DNA of 64,000 nucleotides from Dorea sp. AM10-31 (GCF_003435815.1 NZ_QTUV01000010.1:1-64000), one strand, 5' to 3'; positions 1-8,317 are shown, numbered from the stretch's first letter. The notes: generated from the sequence alone by a model not told the origin. A program made the numbers and translations.

Positions 1-261
1 GAAACTAACTGCCACGTCCTACTTTTGAATTAATGTGTTTTGCTCATCTCTAATATCATATAGATAAATTCATGTTCCGAAAAGCAACCTGCTGTTGCCA
101 TACCCTGTCTATATGATTTAATTATCACTCTTTGGTCATGACTCTTTTACAATAGAAATTAATCTTGCCATATGATTTCCTTTCCGGCATAAGAAAAACC
201 CTTGAAAACACTGGATTTTCAAGGGTTTTATGGATCTTATTAAAGAGCAGCAAATATCAGA
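1..261. other. Left-edge intergenic stretch
   Basis: I see no coding region in the first 261 bases apart from the tsf terminator at 194-229. A 10-bp inverted repeat (55-64 and 108-117, ATCATATAGA and its complement) is present in AT-rich DNA. I cannot assign a role to it. Confidence 0.5.
194..229 (-). terminator. Intrinsic terminator after tsf
   Basis: On the minus strand, AAAACCCTTGAAAA pairs with TTTTCAAGGGTTTT around a 7-nt loop and runs into a T-rich tail. It lies 33 bp after the tsf stop codon and closes the rpsB-tsf operon. Confidence 0.85.
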
Positions 262-1182
262 TTATTTACCCATCTGAGCTGCAACTTCTGCTGCGAAGTC
301 TTCGTTCTTCTTCTCAAGGCCTTCACCTGTTTCAAAACGAACAAATCTCTTCACGCTTAAGTTAGCTCCGTTCTCTTTTCCAACCTTCTCTACGTATTTA
401 GCTACAGTAAGGTCGCTATCCTGAACGTATGCCTGGTCTAACAGACAAATCTCTTTCATCTCTTTGTTGAGACGTCCGATGATCATCTTTTCGATGATGT
501 TATCCGGTTTATTCGGATTCTCCTGTTTAGCCTGAGCAAGAAGAATCTCTTTCTCATGGTCTAAGAAGGACTGATCTACTTCATCACGGGAAGTATATTT
601 TGGAGACATAGCTGCTACCTGCATAGCTACGTTCTTCAGACAAGTTTTGATCTCGTCATTGATAACATCTGTATCTGCTTCAACAAGAACACCGATACGT
701 CCGCCACCGTGAATATAAGATACTACACATCCGTCAGTAACAACTTTCTCAAATCTTCTGATGTTCAGTTTCTCTCCGATAACAGAAATCTTCTCTGTCA
801 GAGCATCCTGTACAGTCTTAGAAGCATCTTCGTTCCAAGTTTCTGCCATAAATGCTTCCATATCTTTGGACTCAGAAGCGATTGCCTGATTAACAACAGC
901 TTTAACAAATCCCTGGAATTCTGCATTCTTAGCAACGAAGTCTGTCTCTGAGTTAACTTCTACGATTGCTGCAGTCTTATCATCTTTGACATCAGCCATA
1001 ACAATACCTTCTGCTGCGATACGTCCGGCTTTTTTAACAGCCTTAGCTTCGCCATTCTTTCTCAGATATTCTACTGCCTCGTCCATGTTTCCATCTGTTT
1101 CATTAAGAGCTTTTTTGCAGTCCATCATTCCTGCACCAGTCATCTCTCTTAATTCTTTTACCATCTTAGCTGTAACTGCCAT
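262..1182 (-). CDS. tsf: Translation elongation factor Ts
   Basis: EF-Ts, the cytoplasmic nucleotide exchange factor that reloads EF-Tu with GTP during translation. The 306-aa product carries the N-terminal UBA-like signature TGAGMMDCKKAL near residue 15 and the conserved core motif SETDFVAKN near residue 80, which contacts EF-Tu. The length is typical for the family. I chose the ATG at 1182 because GGAGG lies 8 bases before it; the in-frame ATG at 1200 overlaps that ribosome-binding site and has none of its own. It follows rpsB by 33 bp, the usual rpsB-tsf operon, and is followed by an intrinsic terminator. Confidence 0.97.
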   Translation of the reverse strand: MAVTAKMVKELREMTGAGMMDCKKALNETDGNMDEAVEYLRKNGEAKAVKKAGRIAAEGIVMADVKDDKTAAIVEVNSETDFVAKNAEFQGFVKAVVNQAIASESKDMEAFMAETWNEDASKTVQDALTEKISVIGEKLNIRRFEKVVTDGCVVSYIHGGGRIGVLVEADTDVINDEIKTCLKNVAMQVAAMSPKYTSRDEVDQSFLDHEKEILLAQAKQENPNKPDNIIEKMIIGRLNKEMKEICLLDQAYVQDSDLTVAKYVEKVGKENGANLSVKRFVRFETGEGLEKKNEDFAAEVAAQMGK

Positions 1183-1215
1183 TTTTTTATCCTCCATCAT
1201 TAAAAAGAATGAATC

Positions 1216-1959
1216 CTACTCTTCTACTGCCTCTGCTTCTTCAGCAACTTCCTCGTATACTTCATCAGCATCAGCTGCTCCCTGATTAGCTTCTACAACA
1301 GCGTCTGCCATCTTGGAAACGATCAGTTTTACTGCACGGATAGCATCATCGTTACCCGGAATTACATAATCTAACTCTTCCGGATCACAGTTTGTATCAG
1401 CGATTCCGATAAGCGGAATACCAAGTGTATGTGCTTCCTGAACACAGATTCTTTCTTTCTTAGGATCTACTACGAAGATTGCATCCGGAATAGTCTTCAT
1501 TTCTTTGATTCCGCCAAGGTTCTTCTCAAGTTTCTCCCATTCTTTCTTAAGCTGGATAACTTCTTTTTTCGGTAATACGTCAAATGTTCCATCTTCAGAC
1601 ATTCTCTCGATATCTTTCAGACGAGCGATTCTGCTCTTAATTGTCTTGAAGTTTGTAAGCATTCCTCCAAGCCATCTCTCGTTAACATAGAACATTCCAC
1701 AACGCTCTGCTTCTACTTTGATAGCATCCTGAGCCTGTTTCTTTGTTCCAACGAACAGAATGTTTCCACCTTCTGCTGCGATATCTGCTACTGCCTGGTA
1801 AGCCTCATCAACTTTTCCTACAGATTTCTGTAAGTCGATGATGTAGATACCGTTTCTCTCTGTGTAAATGTACGGAGCCATTTTAGGGTTCCATCTTCTT
1901 GTCTGATGTCCAAAGTGAACACCTGCTTCTAAAAGCTGTTTCATTGAAATAACGCTCAT
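1216..1959 (-). CDS. rpsB: 30S ribosomal protein S2
   Basis: Ribosomal protein S2 (uS2), a late-assembling small-subunit protein between head and body. The 247-aa product has the N-terminal signature [13 protein letters not shown], the FVGTKKQA motif near residue 67, and an acidic C-terminal tail rich in Glu, as in many clostridia. The start at 1959 is preceded by GGAGGAAAGAAAC; the upstream in-frame ATG at 1974 overlaps the ribosome-binding site and is unlikely. It is the first gene of the rpsB-tsf operon. The leader upstream folds and may be autoregulatory. Confidence 0.97.
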   Translation of the reverse strand: MSVISMKQLLEAGVHFGHQTRRWNPKMAPYIYTERNGIYIIDLQKSVGKVDEAYQAVADIAAEGGNILFVGTKKQAQDAIKVEAERCGMFYVNERWLGGMLTNFKTIKSRIARLKDIERMSEDGTFDVLPKKEVIQLKKEWEKLEKNLGGIKEMKTIPDAIFVVDPKKERICVQEAHTLGIPLIGIADTNCDPEELDYVIPGNDDAIRAVKLIVSKMADAVVEANQGAADADEVYEEVAEEAEAVEE

Positions 1960-1983
1960 GTTTCTTTCCTCCATTTGGTTCTT

Positions 1984-2109
1984 TACTTCCGCATATATGT
2001 AAGTCTTTGAAACCTCCTGTATCAGGCCGGCACCATCTTGGACAAATATATGCGTGTTTTTTGCGACCTTAATAGGATAGCATAAAACCCTTGCTGTTGC
2101 AAGGGTTTT
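1984..2109 (-). promoter_or_regulatory. rpsB promoter and folded leader
   Basis: A sigma-A-like promoter can be read on the minus strand: TTGCAA, 17 nt, TATCCT. Its -35 box falls inside the terminator hairpin at 2084-2109. Downstream, CGCATATAT (2046-2054) can pair perfectly with ATATATGCG (1990-1998), closing a domain of about 65 nt with an inner CCTGATACAGG hairpin. This looks like a ribosomal-protein leader, but I do not recognise a named family. The promoter call is moderate and the regulatory role is inferred. Confidence 0.5.
2084..2109 (-). terminator. Terminator of the GntR/ABC operon
   Basis: AAAACCCTTGC and GCAAGGGTTTT form a perfect 11-bp stem with a 4-nt loop, 33 bp after the permease stop. 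It shares its AAAACCCTTG arm with the tsf terminator. Confidence 0.8.
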
Positions 2110-2141
2110 CGTAAATTCTGAAATATTTAGAAAACTTCTGA

Positions 2142-2813
2142 TCAGAACTCTTTCTGCCCCATAATTTTAACTGATTTCCGATAAGAAGAGAAATAAATCA
2201 TTCCCACCACAACTGCAGATAGTAACACAGTACCTAAAAAATGTTGTATAAATATACCTCCAAATGCATCTACAAAGATGGTAATAAATGCTACCAGTAT
2301 TGCGCCTATTAACATATCAAATGCTGTAAAAAGAATAATAATCCCCATTACAAGCAGCAAAATAATAATTCTTGATTTTGATACATCATATTTCAGTTCT
2401 ACCGGAAATATAATTGCCTGAAGAACTAATGCAACTGCCAATATTCCAAGAAACGCACTAAAAATTTCCTGATTACTATCTGCCTGATCCGGTGTAAAGA
2501 GCATCCCGATTTTAGTAAGAATCATACTTAAAATACCACCAATACATATACTCATAAGACTCAGCAGATACTTTTCCTTCACATATTCCTTTCTTGTAAT
2601 AGGCAGTGTCATAAGATAAACAATTCCCTGGTCCGCCACATCGTATTGATACATTGTCCGGGCAATCATAGATAACCCAAACATGATATATCCCATCATA
2701 AAATACCAGTTTTGAAACAAAACACCAAATAAAACACTTACACCGATGATACTAACCCACAATCTTCTCTCATTTTTTAAAGTTCTTAAATCTTTCATGA
2801 GTAATGCTTTCAT
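2142..2813 (-). CDS. ABC-2 type transporter permease
   Basis: Membrane subunit of a two-gene ABC exporter. The 223-aa product is strongly hydrophobic with about six membrane segments (roughly residues 20-60, 85-110, 120-140, 150-175 and 190-215), the layout of ABC-2 permeases. Its ATG lies 8 bases after AGGAGGAGAG and overlaps the end of the upstream ATPase gene by 4 bp, so the two are translationally coupled. With the YtrA-type regulator upstream this resembles the Bacillus ytr-type export operons linked to cell-envelope stress. The substrate cannot be read from sequence. Confidence 0.85.
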   Translation of the reverse strand: MKALLMKDLRTLKNERRLWVSIIGVSVLFGVLFQNWYFMMGYIMFGLSMIARTMYQYDVADQGIVYLMTLPITRKEYVKEKYLLSLMSICIGGILSMILTKIGMLFTPDQADSNQEIFSAFLGILAVALVLQAIIFPVELKYDVSKSRIIILLLVMGIIILFTAFDMLIGAILVAFITIFVDAFGGIFIQHFLGTVLLSAVVVGMIYFSSYRKSVKIMGQKEF

Positions 2814-3691
2814 ATTCTCTCTCCTCCTGCCATCAAAAGGATTAATTCGTCCACGCTTCCTTTTTCTATTACAATTTCCGGATTATGCATCTGATAATAT
2901 GCCTTCTGATCTGTCAGACAGCTCCATCCGAAATTTTCTTTTTTCCGGCAGATAATATGTGACTTATCCATTTTTTTATATACCTCATCTGATACTTTTA
3001 ATAATCCATATGCATCTAATAGCCGATCCATTTCTTCATGAAATGTAATTGTCCCTTTTTGAATCAGATAAATATCATCACAAAATGTTTCCAGATCTCC
3101 TGATAAATGCGAACTGATCAGAATCGCCCGTCCTTCCGTCTCCATATATTCCCGCAACAGTGTCAGCATCTGTTCTCTCGCCACCACATCCAGCCCGCTG
3201 GTCGGTTCATCCAAAAGTAATAACTTCGCTTTATGTGTAATTGCTGCAAATATCTGTAATTTTCGTTTCATTCCTGTTGAAAATTCCTTTATTTTCTTAT
3301 TCATTGGAAGTTTATATTCTTCGCAATACTGTAGAAATTTATCCTTTTCAAATTCCGGATATAAGTCTTCCAGAAATGGGATAATATCATGAATTGTAAA
3401 ATAACTTCCAAAACCGGTTTCCGCTAACACGACTCCTGTCTGCTGTAATATTTCTTTTTCTGGCTGTTTTCCATCATTACTGCACTCTCGTTTTTTCCCC
3501 AGCACTTCCATCTCTCCTGCTTCTTTTCCAATCAGCCCGAGAATAAGTTTAAATGTCGTACTTTTTCCTTCTCCATTCGCTCCGATCAGTCCCGTAATCA
3601 TTCCAGGATATACTGTCAGAGAGCAATCCATCGAAAAATCCGGATATTTCTTCTGTACATGATTTAGTTTTATCATCACATCTTTCCCCAT
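2810..3691 (-). CDS. ABC transporter ATP-binding protein
   Basis: ATPase partner of the adjacent permease. The 293-aa product has Walker A GANGEGKST (about residue 38), signature FSTGMKRKLQ (about residue 138) and Walker B LLLLDEPTSGLD (about residue 158), followed by a family-typical C-terminal extension. The start at 3691 has GGAGG 7 bases upstream and lies 2 bp after the GntR gene. It belongs to the GntR-ATPase-permease operon and is likely repressed by that GntR protein. Specificity (antibiotic, peptide or lipid export) is unknown. Confidence 0.92.
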   Translation of the reverse strand: MGKDVMIKLNHVQKKYPDFSMDCSLTVYPGMITGLIGANGEGKSTTFKLILGLIGKEAGEMEVLGKKRECSNDGKQPEKEILQQTGVVLAETGFGSYFTIHDIIPFLEDLYPEFEKDKFLQYCEEYKLPMNKKIKEFSTGMKRKLQIFAAITHKAKLLLLDEPTSGLDVVAREQMLTLLREYMETEGRAILISSHLSGDLETFCDDIYLIQKGTITFHEEMDRLLDAYGLLKVSDEVYKKMDKSHIICRKKENFGWSCLTDQKAYYQMHNPEIVIEKGSVDELILLMAGGERI

Positions 3692-3693
3692 CT

Positions 3694-4065
3694 CTAACCC
3701 TCCAATACAATTTCAAATAATTCCGTCAAGTCATGATCTGTCAATCCGCAGCTTCTTCCTTTATGGATTGCCGCTTCCAGTTCTGCCTCAACTTCTTTTT
3801 TCTTTTCCTCCAGCAGCATATTCTGATTGGCACATGCTACAAAACTTCCCTTTCCATGTACCGTCACAACAAATCCTTCCTCTGTTAATGCGTCATAGGC
3901 TTTTTTTACAGTGAGCGCACTGATTTTTAAATCTTTCGCCATTGTACGGACAGACGGAAGCATCATCTCTTCCGAAAATTCTCCATTTATAATCTTCTCT
4001 TTAATCTGTTCTACAATCTGTTCATAAATCGGCTGCATGGATGAGTGATTAATAATCAGATACAT
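3694..4065 (-). CDS. GntR family regulator, YtrA type
   Basis: A 123-aa transcriptional repressor. It has an N-terminal winged helix-turn-helix (QPIYEQIVEQI, then PSVRTMAKDLKIS and the GKGSFVA wing) and a short C-terminal helical segment of about 45 residues with no ligand domain, which defines the YtrA subfamily. The ATG at 4065 is preceded by GAAGGAGGGC. An in-frame ORF extends to 4140, but that part covers the promoter and is not coding. It leads an operon with an ABC exporter, and its own promoter is studded with AACAGT-type half-sites, so autoregulation is likely. Confidence 0.9.
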   Translation of the reverse strand: MYLIINHSSMQPIYEQIVEQIKEKIINGEFSEEMMLPSVRTMAKDLKISALTVKKAYDALTEEGFVVTVHGKGSFVACANQNMLLEEKKKEVEAELEAAIHKGRSCGLTDHDLTELFEIVLEG

Positions 4066-4080
4066 CTTTCGCCCTCCTTC

Positions 4081-4133
4081 TTTGTAAACAGTATATAACA
4101 GTATATAACTGTTGTCAACTGTTATACACTGTT
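4081..4133 (-). promoter_or_regulatory. Promoter and operator of the GntR operon
   Basis: A near-consensus sigma-A promoter: -35 TTGACA at 4113-4118, 17-nt spacer, -10 TATACT at 4090-4095. The spacer contains the palindrome AACAGTTATATACTGTT, and further AACAGT/ACTGTT half-sites flank both boxes. This layout fits a YtrA-like repressor that blocks its own promoter. The promoter is read directly; the repressor assignment is inferred. Confidence 0.8.
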
Positions 4134-4289
4134 TATTCACCTATAAAACATGACACCGGCAGACTTTTTCAGGATACTAAACCAATTTTTCTAGTCGCCA
4201 AAAAAATCTGTATTTACAGATATACTTTCTATAAATACAGATTTTAAATCTTGATATTGTAATTTTATTTTCAAACGACTATATGCATT

Positions 4290-4403
4290 TTAAAACACAA
4301 CATTCAGAAGCATTTTAAATCTCTCTTCTCCGTATACAGCGTGTGGTTTCTTTGCAGGCATGATAATTGTCTCTCCTGCTTTTAGGATATATACGTCTCC
4401 CAC
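4290..4403 (-). pseudogene. C-terminal remnant of a cupin protein
   Basis: About 37 codons encode VGDVYILKAGETIIMPAKKP and HAVYGEERFKMLLNVVF, which match the last third of the small clostridial cupin_2 proteins (normally about 105-113 aa). The upstream part of that reading frame passes through the ilvE terminator and carries no cupin sequence, start or ribosome-binding site. I therefore read it as a decayed fragment left by a deletion, not a gene. Confidence 0.55.
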
Positions 4404-4411
4404 AATTCTAT

Positions 4412-4443
4412 CATATAAAAAGGACGGGGAATAAATCCCCGCC
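4412..4443 (-). terminator. Terminator of ilvE
   Basis: GGCGGGGA pairs with TCCCCGTC around TTTAT, followed by CTTTTTAT, about 40 bp after the ilvE stop. Confidence 0.88.
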
Positions 4444-4480
4444 ACATAAAGTCTTTTAAAACTTACTAACTGATGTGTAA

Positions 4481-5506
4481 TTAGCAAACTGTATGGATCC
4501 ATCCTTCCGGAGCTTCGATGTGTCCCATCTGGATTCCAGTTAATGTATCGTATAGTTTCTTTGTGATCTCACCCATCTCTTCCATTCCGCTTGGGAAGCA
4601 AATTTCTTTACCATGATCTACGATCTTGCCTACTGGAGAGATAACTGCTGCTGTTCCGCAAAGTCCACATTCTGCGAAGTCTTTTACTTCATCCAGATAT
4701 ACTTCTCTTTCTTCTACTTCCAATCCAAGATAATGTTCTGCGACATACATCAAAGAACGTCTTGTAATAGAAGGAAGAATTGTGCTTGATTTCGGTGTTA
4801 CTACTTTCTTATCTTTTGTTACAAAAATAAAGTTAGCTCCACCAGTCTCTTCAACCTTTGTTCTTGTAGCTGCATCCAAATACATGTTTTCATCGTATCC
4901 CTGTGCGTGTGCATCTACGATTGCATGTAAGCTCATTGCATAGTTAAGTCCGGCTTTTACATGTCCTGTTCCATGCGGTGCTGCACGATCAAAATCACTA
5001 ACCCTGATTGTGATTGGTTTTGCTCCGCCTTTGAAGTATGGTCCAACTGGTGTAGTAAATACACGGAACTGATACTCATCTGCCGGTTTTACACCGATAA
5101 CAGCGTTAGAACCAAACATATACGGACGTACATACAAAGTAGCTCCTGATCCGTATGGTGGTACATAAGCTGCATTTGCTTTTACAACATCATGTACAGC
5201 CTGTACAAATTTATCTTCCGGGAATACCGGCATTTCCAGTCTTGCTGCAGAATCAGCAAGTCTCTTTGCATTTAAGTCCGGGCGGAACATTACAATGTGT
5301 CCATCTTCTGTCGTATATGCTTTCAGGCCTTCAAAACATGTCTGTGCATACTGCAGTACTCCGGCGCATTCACTGATGACAACCTTATCATCTTCCGTTA
5401 ATACACCTTCATCCCATGATCCGTCTTTATAATTTGATACGAATCTCTTATCTGTCTTTACATAGCCAAATCCAAGATTACTCCAATCGATATCTTTTTT
5501 CTCCAT
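4481..5506 (-). CDS. ilvE: Branched-chain amino acid aminotransferase
   Basis: PLP-dependent class IV transaminase that interconverts Leu, Ile and Val with their 2-keto acids, the last step of their synthesis. The 341-aa length and the motif HGTGHVKAGLNYA near residue 180, containing the Schiff-base lysine, place it in the type II BCAT group. ETGGANFIFV and the C-terminal ECGLCGTAAVISPV segment also fit. The start is preceded by GGACGGAGG. It follows ilvN but has its own promoter with a CodY-like box, so it can be transcribed apart from ilvBN. A terminator follows. Confidence 0.95.
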   Translation of the reverse strand: MEKKDIDWSNLGFGYVKTDKRFVSNYKDGSWDEGVLTEDDKVVISECAGVLQYAQTCFEGLKAYTTEDGHIVMFRPDLNAKRLADSAARLEMPVFPEDKFVQAVHDVVKANAAYVPPYGSGATLYVRPYMFGSNAVIGVKPADEYQFRVFTTPVGPYFKGGAKPITIRVSDFDRAAPHGTGHVKAGLNYAMSLHAIVDAHAQGYDENMYLDAATRTKVEETGGANFIFVTKDKKVVTPKSSTILPSITRRSLMYVAEHYLGLEVEEREVYLDEVKDFAECGLCGTAAVISPVGKIVDHGKEICFPSGMEEMGEITKKLYDTLTGIQMGHIEAPEGWIHTVC

Positions 5507-5618
5507 TTTCTATTCCTCCGTCCTTTTACAATTAAATATATTTATGATACCACTTAACACGAAACAATCCGCAGGCATCATAGTTGAGGCTTTTGTCCCA
5601 ACATCATTGTATGCAAGT

Positions 5619-5688
5619 ATTATAATACTGTCTATATAAAAATTCAAGAGTGCACTCTGTTTTTTATGTGTACAATTTTCACAAAATT
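5619..5688 (-). promoter_or_regulatory. ilvE promoter with CodY-like box
   Basis: -35 TTGAAT (5642-5647), 17-nt spacer, -10 TATAAT (5619-5624). About 26 bp upstream of the -35 box lies AATTTTCACAAAATT on the plus strand (5674-5688), one mismatch from the CodY consensus AATTTTCWGAAAATT. A 12-bp palindrome AGAGTGCACTCT abuts the -35 box. CodY control of branched-chain amino acid genes is well established in Firmicutes; binding here is inferred. Confidence 0.7.
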
Positions 5689-5690
5689 AT

Positions 5691-6203
5691 TTATCGCTCC
5701 ATCATGCTAATCGATTCAATACCGACACTTCCTCCACGGACAACTTCAATACTCTTGTACTCTTCTTTCATAAGTTTGATTACTGCATCATTCTTTGTCG
5801 CTGTCTGTACAAATTCAAGAAGCAGACTGTCTTTACCATAATCAATAACTTTTGCTTTAAATGTTTCTGCAATCTGGAACAGTTCTACCTTATCTTCCGG
5901 TGTACATTTCTGTACTTTTACATAGAGAATTTCCTTCATTCTGACAAATACATCCGTAAAATCAATGACTTTAATTACTTCTACCAGACGGTTTAACTGT
6001 TTTTTAATCTGTTCAAATGTTTCATCGTCGCTGACGGTCGCGATCGTCATTCGTGATACAGTCGGATCTTCCGTTGTTCCAACAGTCAGACTGTCCAGAT
6101 TGTAAGATTTTCCCGAAAACAGCCCTGAGATTTTAGACAGGACACCGACTTGATTTTCTACATATAAAGAAATCCAGCGTTTTTTCATTTTATTTCCACT
6201 CAT
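5691..6203 (-). CDS. ilvN: Acetolactate synthase small subunit
   Basis: Regulatory subunit of acetohydroxyacid synthase, which binds valine and controls IlvB. The 170-aa product has an N-terminal ACT domain (WISLYVENQVGVLSKISGLF, then SRMTIATVSDDE) and the C-terminal half typical of this family. I placed the start at 6203 because GGAAGGAG lies 7 bases upstream; the ATG at 6209 is only 1-2 bases from it. It follows ilvB by 18 bp and shares its T-box-controlled transcript. Confidence 0.94.
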   Translation of the reverse strand: MSGNKMKKRWISLYVENQVGVLSKISGLFSGKSYNLDSLTVGTTEDPTVSRMTIATVSDDETFEQIKKQLNRLVEVIKVIDFTDVFVRMKEILYVKVQKCTPEDKVELFQIAETFKAKVIDYGKDSLLLEFVQTATKNDAVIKLMKEEYKSIEVVRGGSVGIESISMMER

Positions 6204-6221
6204 AATCATTCTCCTTCCTGC

Positions 6222-7943
6222 TTAACAATCCATGATCATATCTTCTAATGTACCGCCCGGCTGGATCATCGGATATACAAGATCCTCCGGATCAATATCA
6301 AATTCAATGATATATGGCGTCTTTTTACTCTGCATTGCTTCTCTGAATGCCGGTTCAATCTCTTCCACTTTTGAAACATGGATTCCCTTCGCTCCATAGG
6401 ATTCTGCAAGTTTCAGGAAATTCGGTGTATATTCCGGGCATGGAACTTCACCGCATTTTCCCCTGCATGCTGCTCCCGCTCGCAGGCAGGTCATGGAGTA
6501 ACGTTTTCCATAGAATAATTTCTGCCACTGACGAACCATTCCCAGATTATTATTATTGAAAATACAGGAAATGATCGGAAGTTCTTCCAGCACCGCCGTT
6601 GCAAGTTCTTGAATATTCATCTGCATACCACCATCACCGGAAATAGAGATAACCGGTGTATCCGGATTACCGATCTTGGCTCCGATCGCACCTGGAAGTC
6701 CGTATCCCATCGTTCCAAGTCCACCGGACATCAGTAATTGTTTCTTATGTGTAATTTCTATAAACTGCGCTGTAAACATCTGATGCTGTCCAACATCCGT
6801 TACGATAATTGCTGCATCAAATACCTTGTTGATCGTATCGATTACATCCTGTGGTGTCATGATCGGCTTTCTCTTCATCTTCATCGGATGTTCTTCTTTC
6901 CATGTTTCAACCTGTGCACGCCATTTTTCTGTGTCACACTCTGTCACGTACTCTAACATTTTATCGATTGCTTCTTTTGCGTCCGCTACGATTGGAACAT
7001 CGACCTGTACATTTTTTGAAATGGCAGCTGTATCAATATCGATATGAACAATCTGCGCTTTTGGTGCAAAAGAATGTAACTTACCTGTGATGCGGTCATT
7101 GAATCTTGTTCCGATAGAGAACAGCAGATCACATTCATTTACTGACATATTGGACGCATAAGCACCATGCATACCAAGATTTCCAATATAAAGTGGGTGA
7201 TTTGTTGGAATTGCTCCTCTTCCCATAACCGTTGTTACTACCGGCACATGTGTGCATTCCACAAGTTCTGTAAATGCCTCCTGTGCATGAGCAACATTAA
7301 CACCTCCTCCGGCAAGAAACAGCGGTCTCTTTGCCTTTCCGAGCATTTTCAGTGCACGTTTTAACTGTCCGATATGTACATGTGTATTCGGTTTGTATCC
7401 ACGGATATTTACTTCTTCTGGATACTCTGCATCTCCCAGCTCTCCCATAACATCTTTTGGAAGGTCAATTAATACCGGTCCCGGTCTTCCGGTTCTCGCA
7501 ATATAAAATGCTTCTTTTAAAATACGTCCGAGATCTTCTCTTCTACGTACAGTTACTCCGTATTTTGTAATACTTCTCGTAATACCGACAATATCGACTT
7601 CCTGAAATGCATCATTTCCAATAAGATGTCTGGATACCTGTCCGGTAAAACATACAAGTGGTACGCTGTCATAATAAGCAGTCGCGATTCCTGTCACCAG
7701 GTTTGTCGCACCCGGTCCGCTTGTTACAAGGCACACCCCAACTTTTCCTGTAGATCTTGCATATGCATCTGCTTCATGCACAAGCGCAACTTCCTGTCTT
7801 GGCAGGATCACTTTCGTATAATCCTGTTTGTATAACTCATCACTGATATCAATCGTGCAGGCTCCCGGATAGCCGAATAATGTGTCTACGCCCTCTTCCT
7901 TCAAAGCCTTTACTAATAATTTGTTTCCACTGATTTTTTTCAT
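6222..7943 (-). CDS. ilvB: Acetolactate synthase large subunit
   Basis: Catalytic subunit of acetohydroxyacid synthase, making acetolactate and acetohydroxybutyrate, the committed step to Val, Leu and Ile. The 573-aa TPP enzyme shows GYPGACTIDI and the catalytic Glu region near residue 50 (PRQEVALVHEADAYAR), GPGATNLVTGIATAYYDS, and the TPP-binding motif GDGGMQMN with downstream NNNNLGM near residue 440. The ATG at 7943 sits 8 bases after GGAGG; the upstream GTG at 7949 is too close to it. The T-box leader ends just upstream. Confidence 0.96.
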   Translation of the reverse strand: MKKISGNKLLVKALKEEGVDTLFGYPGACTIDISDELYKQDYTKVILPRQEVALVHEADAYARSTGKVGVCLVTSGPGATNLVTGIATAYYDSVPLVCFTGQVSRHLIGNDAFQEVDIVGITRSITKYGVTVRRREDLGRILKEAFYIARTGRPGPVLIDLPKDVMGELGDAEYPEEVNIRGYKPNTHVHIGQLKRALKMLGKAKRPLFLAGGGVNVAHAQEAFTELVECTHVPVVTTVMGRGAIPTNHPLYIGNLGMHGAYASNMSVNECDLLFSIGTRFNDRITGKLHSFAPKAQIVHIDIDTAAISKNVQVDVPIVADAKEAIDKMLEYVTECDTEKWRAQVETWKEEHPMKMKRKPIMTPQDVIDTINKVFDAAIIVTDVGQHQMFTAQFIEITHKKQLLMSGGLGTMGYGLPGAIGAKIGNPDTPVISISGDGGMQMNIQELATAVLEELPIISCIFNNNNLGMVRQWQKLFYGKRYSMTCLRAGAACRGKCGEVPCPEYTPNFLKLAESYGAKGIHVSKVEEIEPAFREAMQSKKTPYIIEFDIDPEDLVYPMIQPGGTLEDMIMDC

Positions 7944-7963
7944 CTGCACAACCTCCTTGGCAT

Positions 7964-7992
7964 TAAAAAAACCCTAAGCTCTATGCTTAGGG
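7964..7992 (-). terminator. T-box regulated terminator of ilvB
   Basis: CCCTAAGC and GCTTAGGG pair around a 5-nt loop and are followed by seven T residues, between the T-box sequence and the ilvB ribosome-binding site. Uncharged tRNA should stabilise the competing antiterminator. Confidence 0.92.
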
Positions 7993-8282
7993 CGAATTAC
8001 TCATCCGTGTTACCACCTAAATTCAGAAACTTTTGTCTCTGCACTCTGCCGATACAGGACTCCTACATCCGATATCGTTCCCATCTAACGCTGGGACTGC
8101 GTTGAAGCCTACTTGCTTTCGCTTTCAATTCACTGCTCGGGGGCTACTTCCATAATCACTTCACGAAGATTCACACCAGCCATCTTCTCTCTGTGGATCT
8201 GTAAATTATGTACTCCTCCCTGTCATAGCATTTTCACAATTATTTATAAAATCTATCTATTGTTTCACTCATTCAAATAAGT
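7964..8282 (-). promoter_or_regulatory. T-box riboswitch leader of ilvBN
   Basis: The minus strand carries the T-box core AGGTGGTAACACGG at about 8004-8018, where TGG pairs with the tRNA acceptor end, followed by the terminator. Stem I lies upstream at about 8130-8225 with the usual AGAGAG element. Two branched-chain codons are specifier candidates: GTA (Val; 8145-8147, in the context GAA-GTA-G-CCCC) and ATT (Ile; 8154-8156). I favour GTA from context but cannot fold it reliably. Transcription should start near 8282. The leader links ilvBN expression to tRNA charging. Confidence 0.93.
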
Positions 8283-8288
8283 AATACA

Positions 8289-8317
8289 ATTATAACTTTC
8301 TGAATATCTTCTGTCAA
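8289..8317 (-). promoter_or_regulatory. ilvB promoter with embedded CodY-like box
   Basis: Consensus promoter -35 TTGACA (8312-8317), 17-nt spacer, -10 TATAAT (8289-8294). The spacer contains AACTTTCTGAATATC (plus strand, 8294-8308), matching 12 of 15 positions of the CodY consensus. A repressor bound there would block RNA polymerase directly, adding a second layer above the T-box. CodY binding is inferred. Confidence 0.75.

Noticed and set aside
986..1285. Plus-strand frame over the tsf-rpsB junction
   Set aside because: Antisense to two certain ribosomal operon genes; low-complexity Ser/Ala translation.
4290..4502. A 70-codon minus-strand open frame
   Set aside because: It runs through the ilvE terminator and into the ilvE end, has no ribosome-binding site, and only its last 37 codons resemble a protein (cupin tail). 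Kept as a remnant only.
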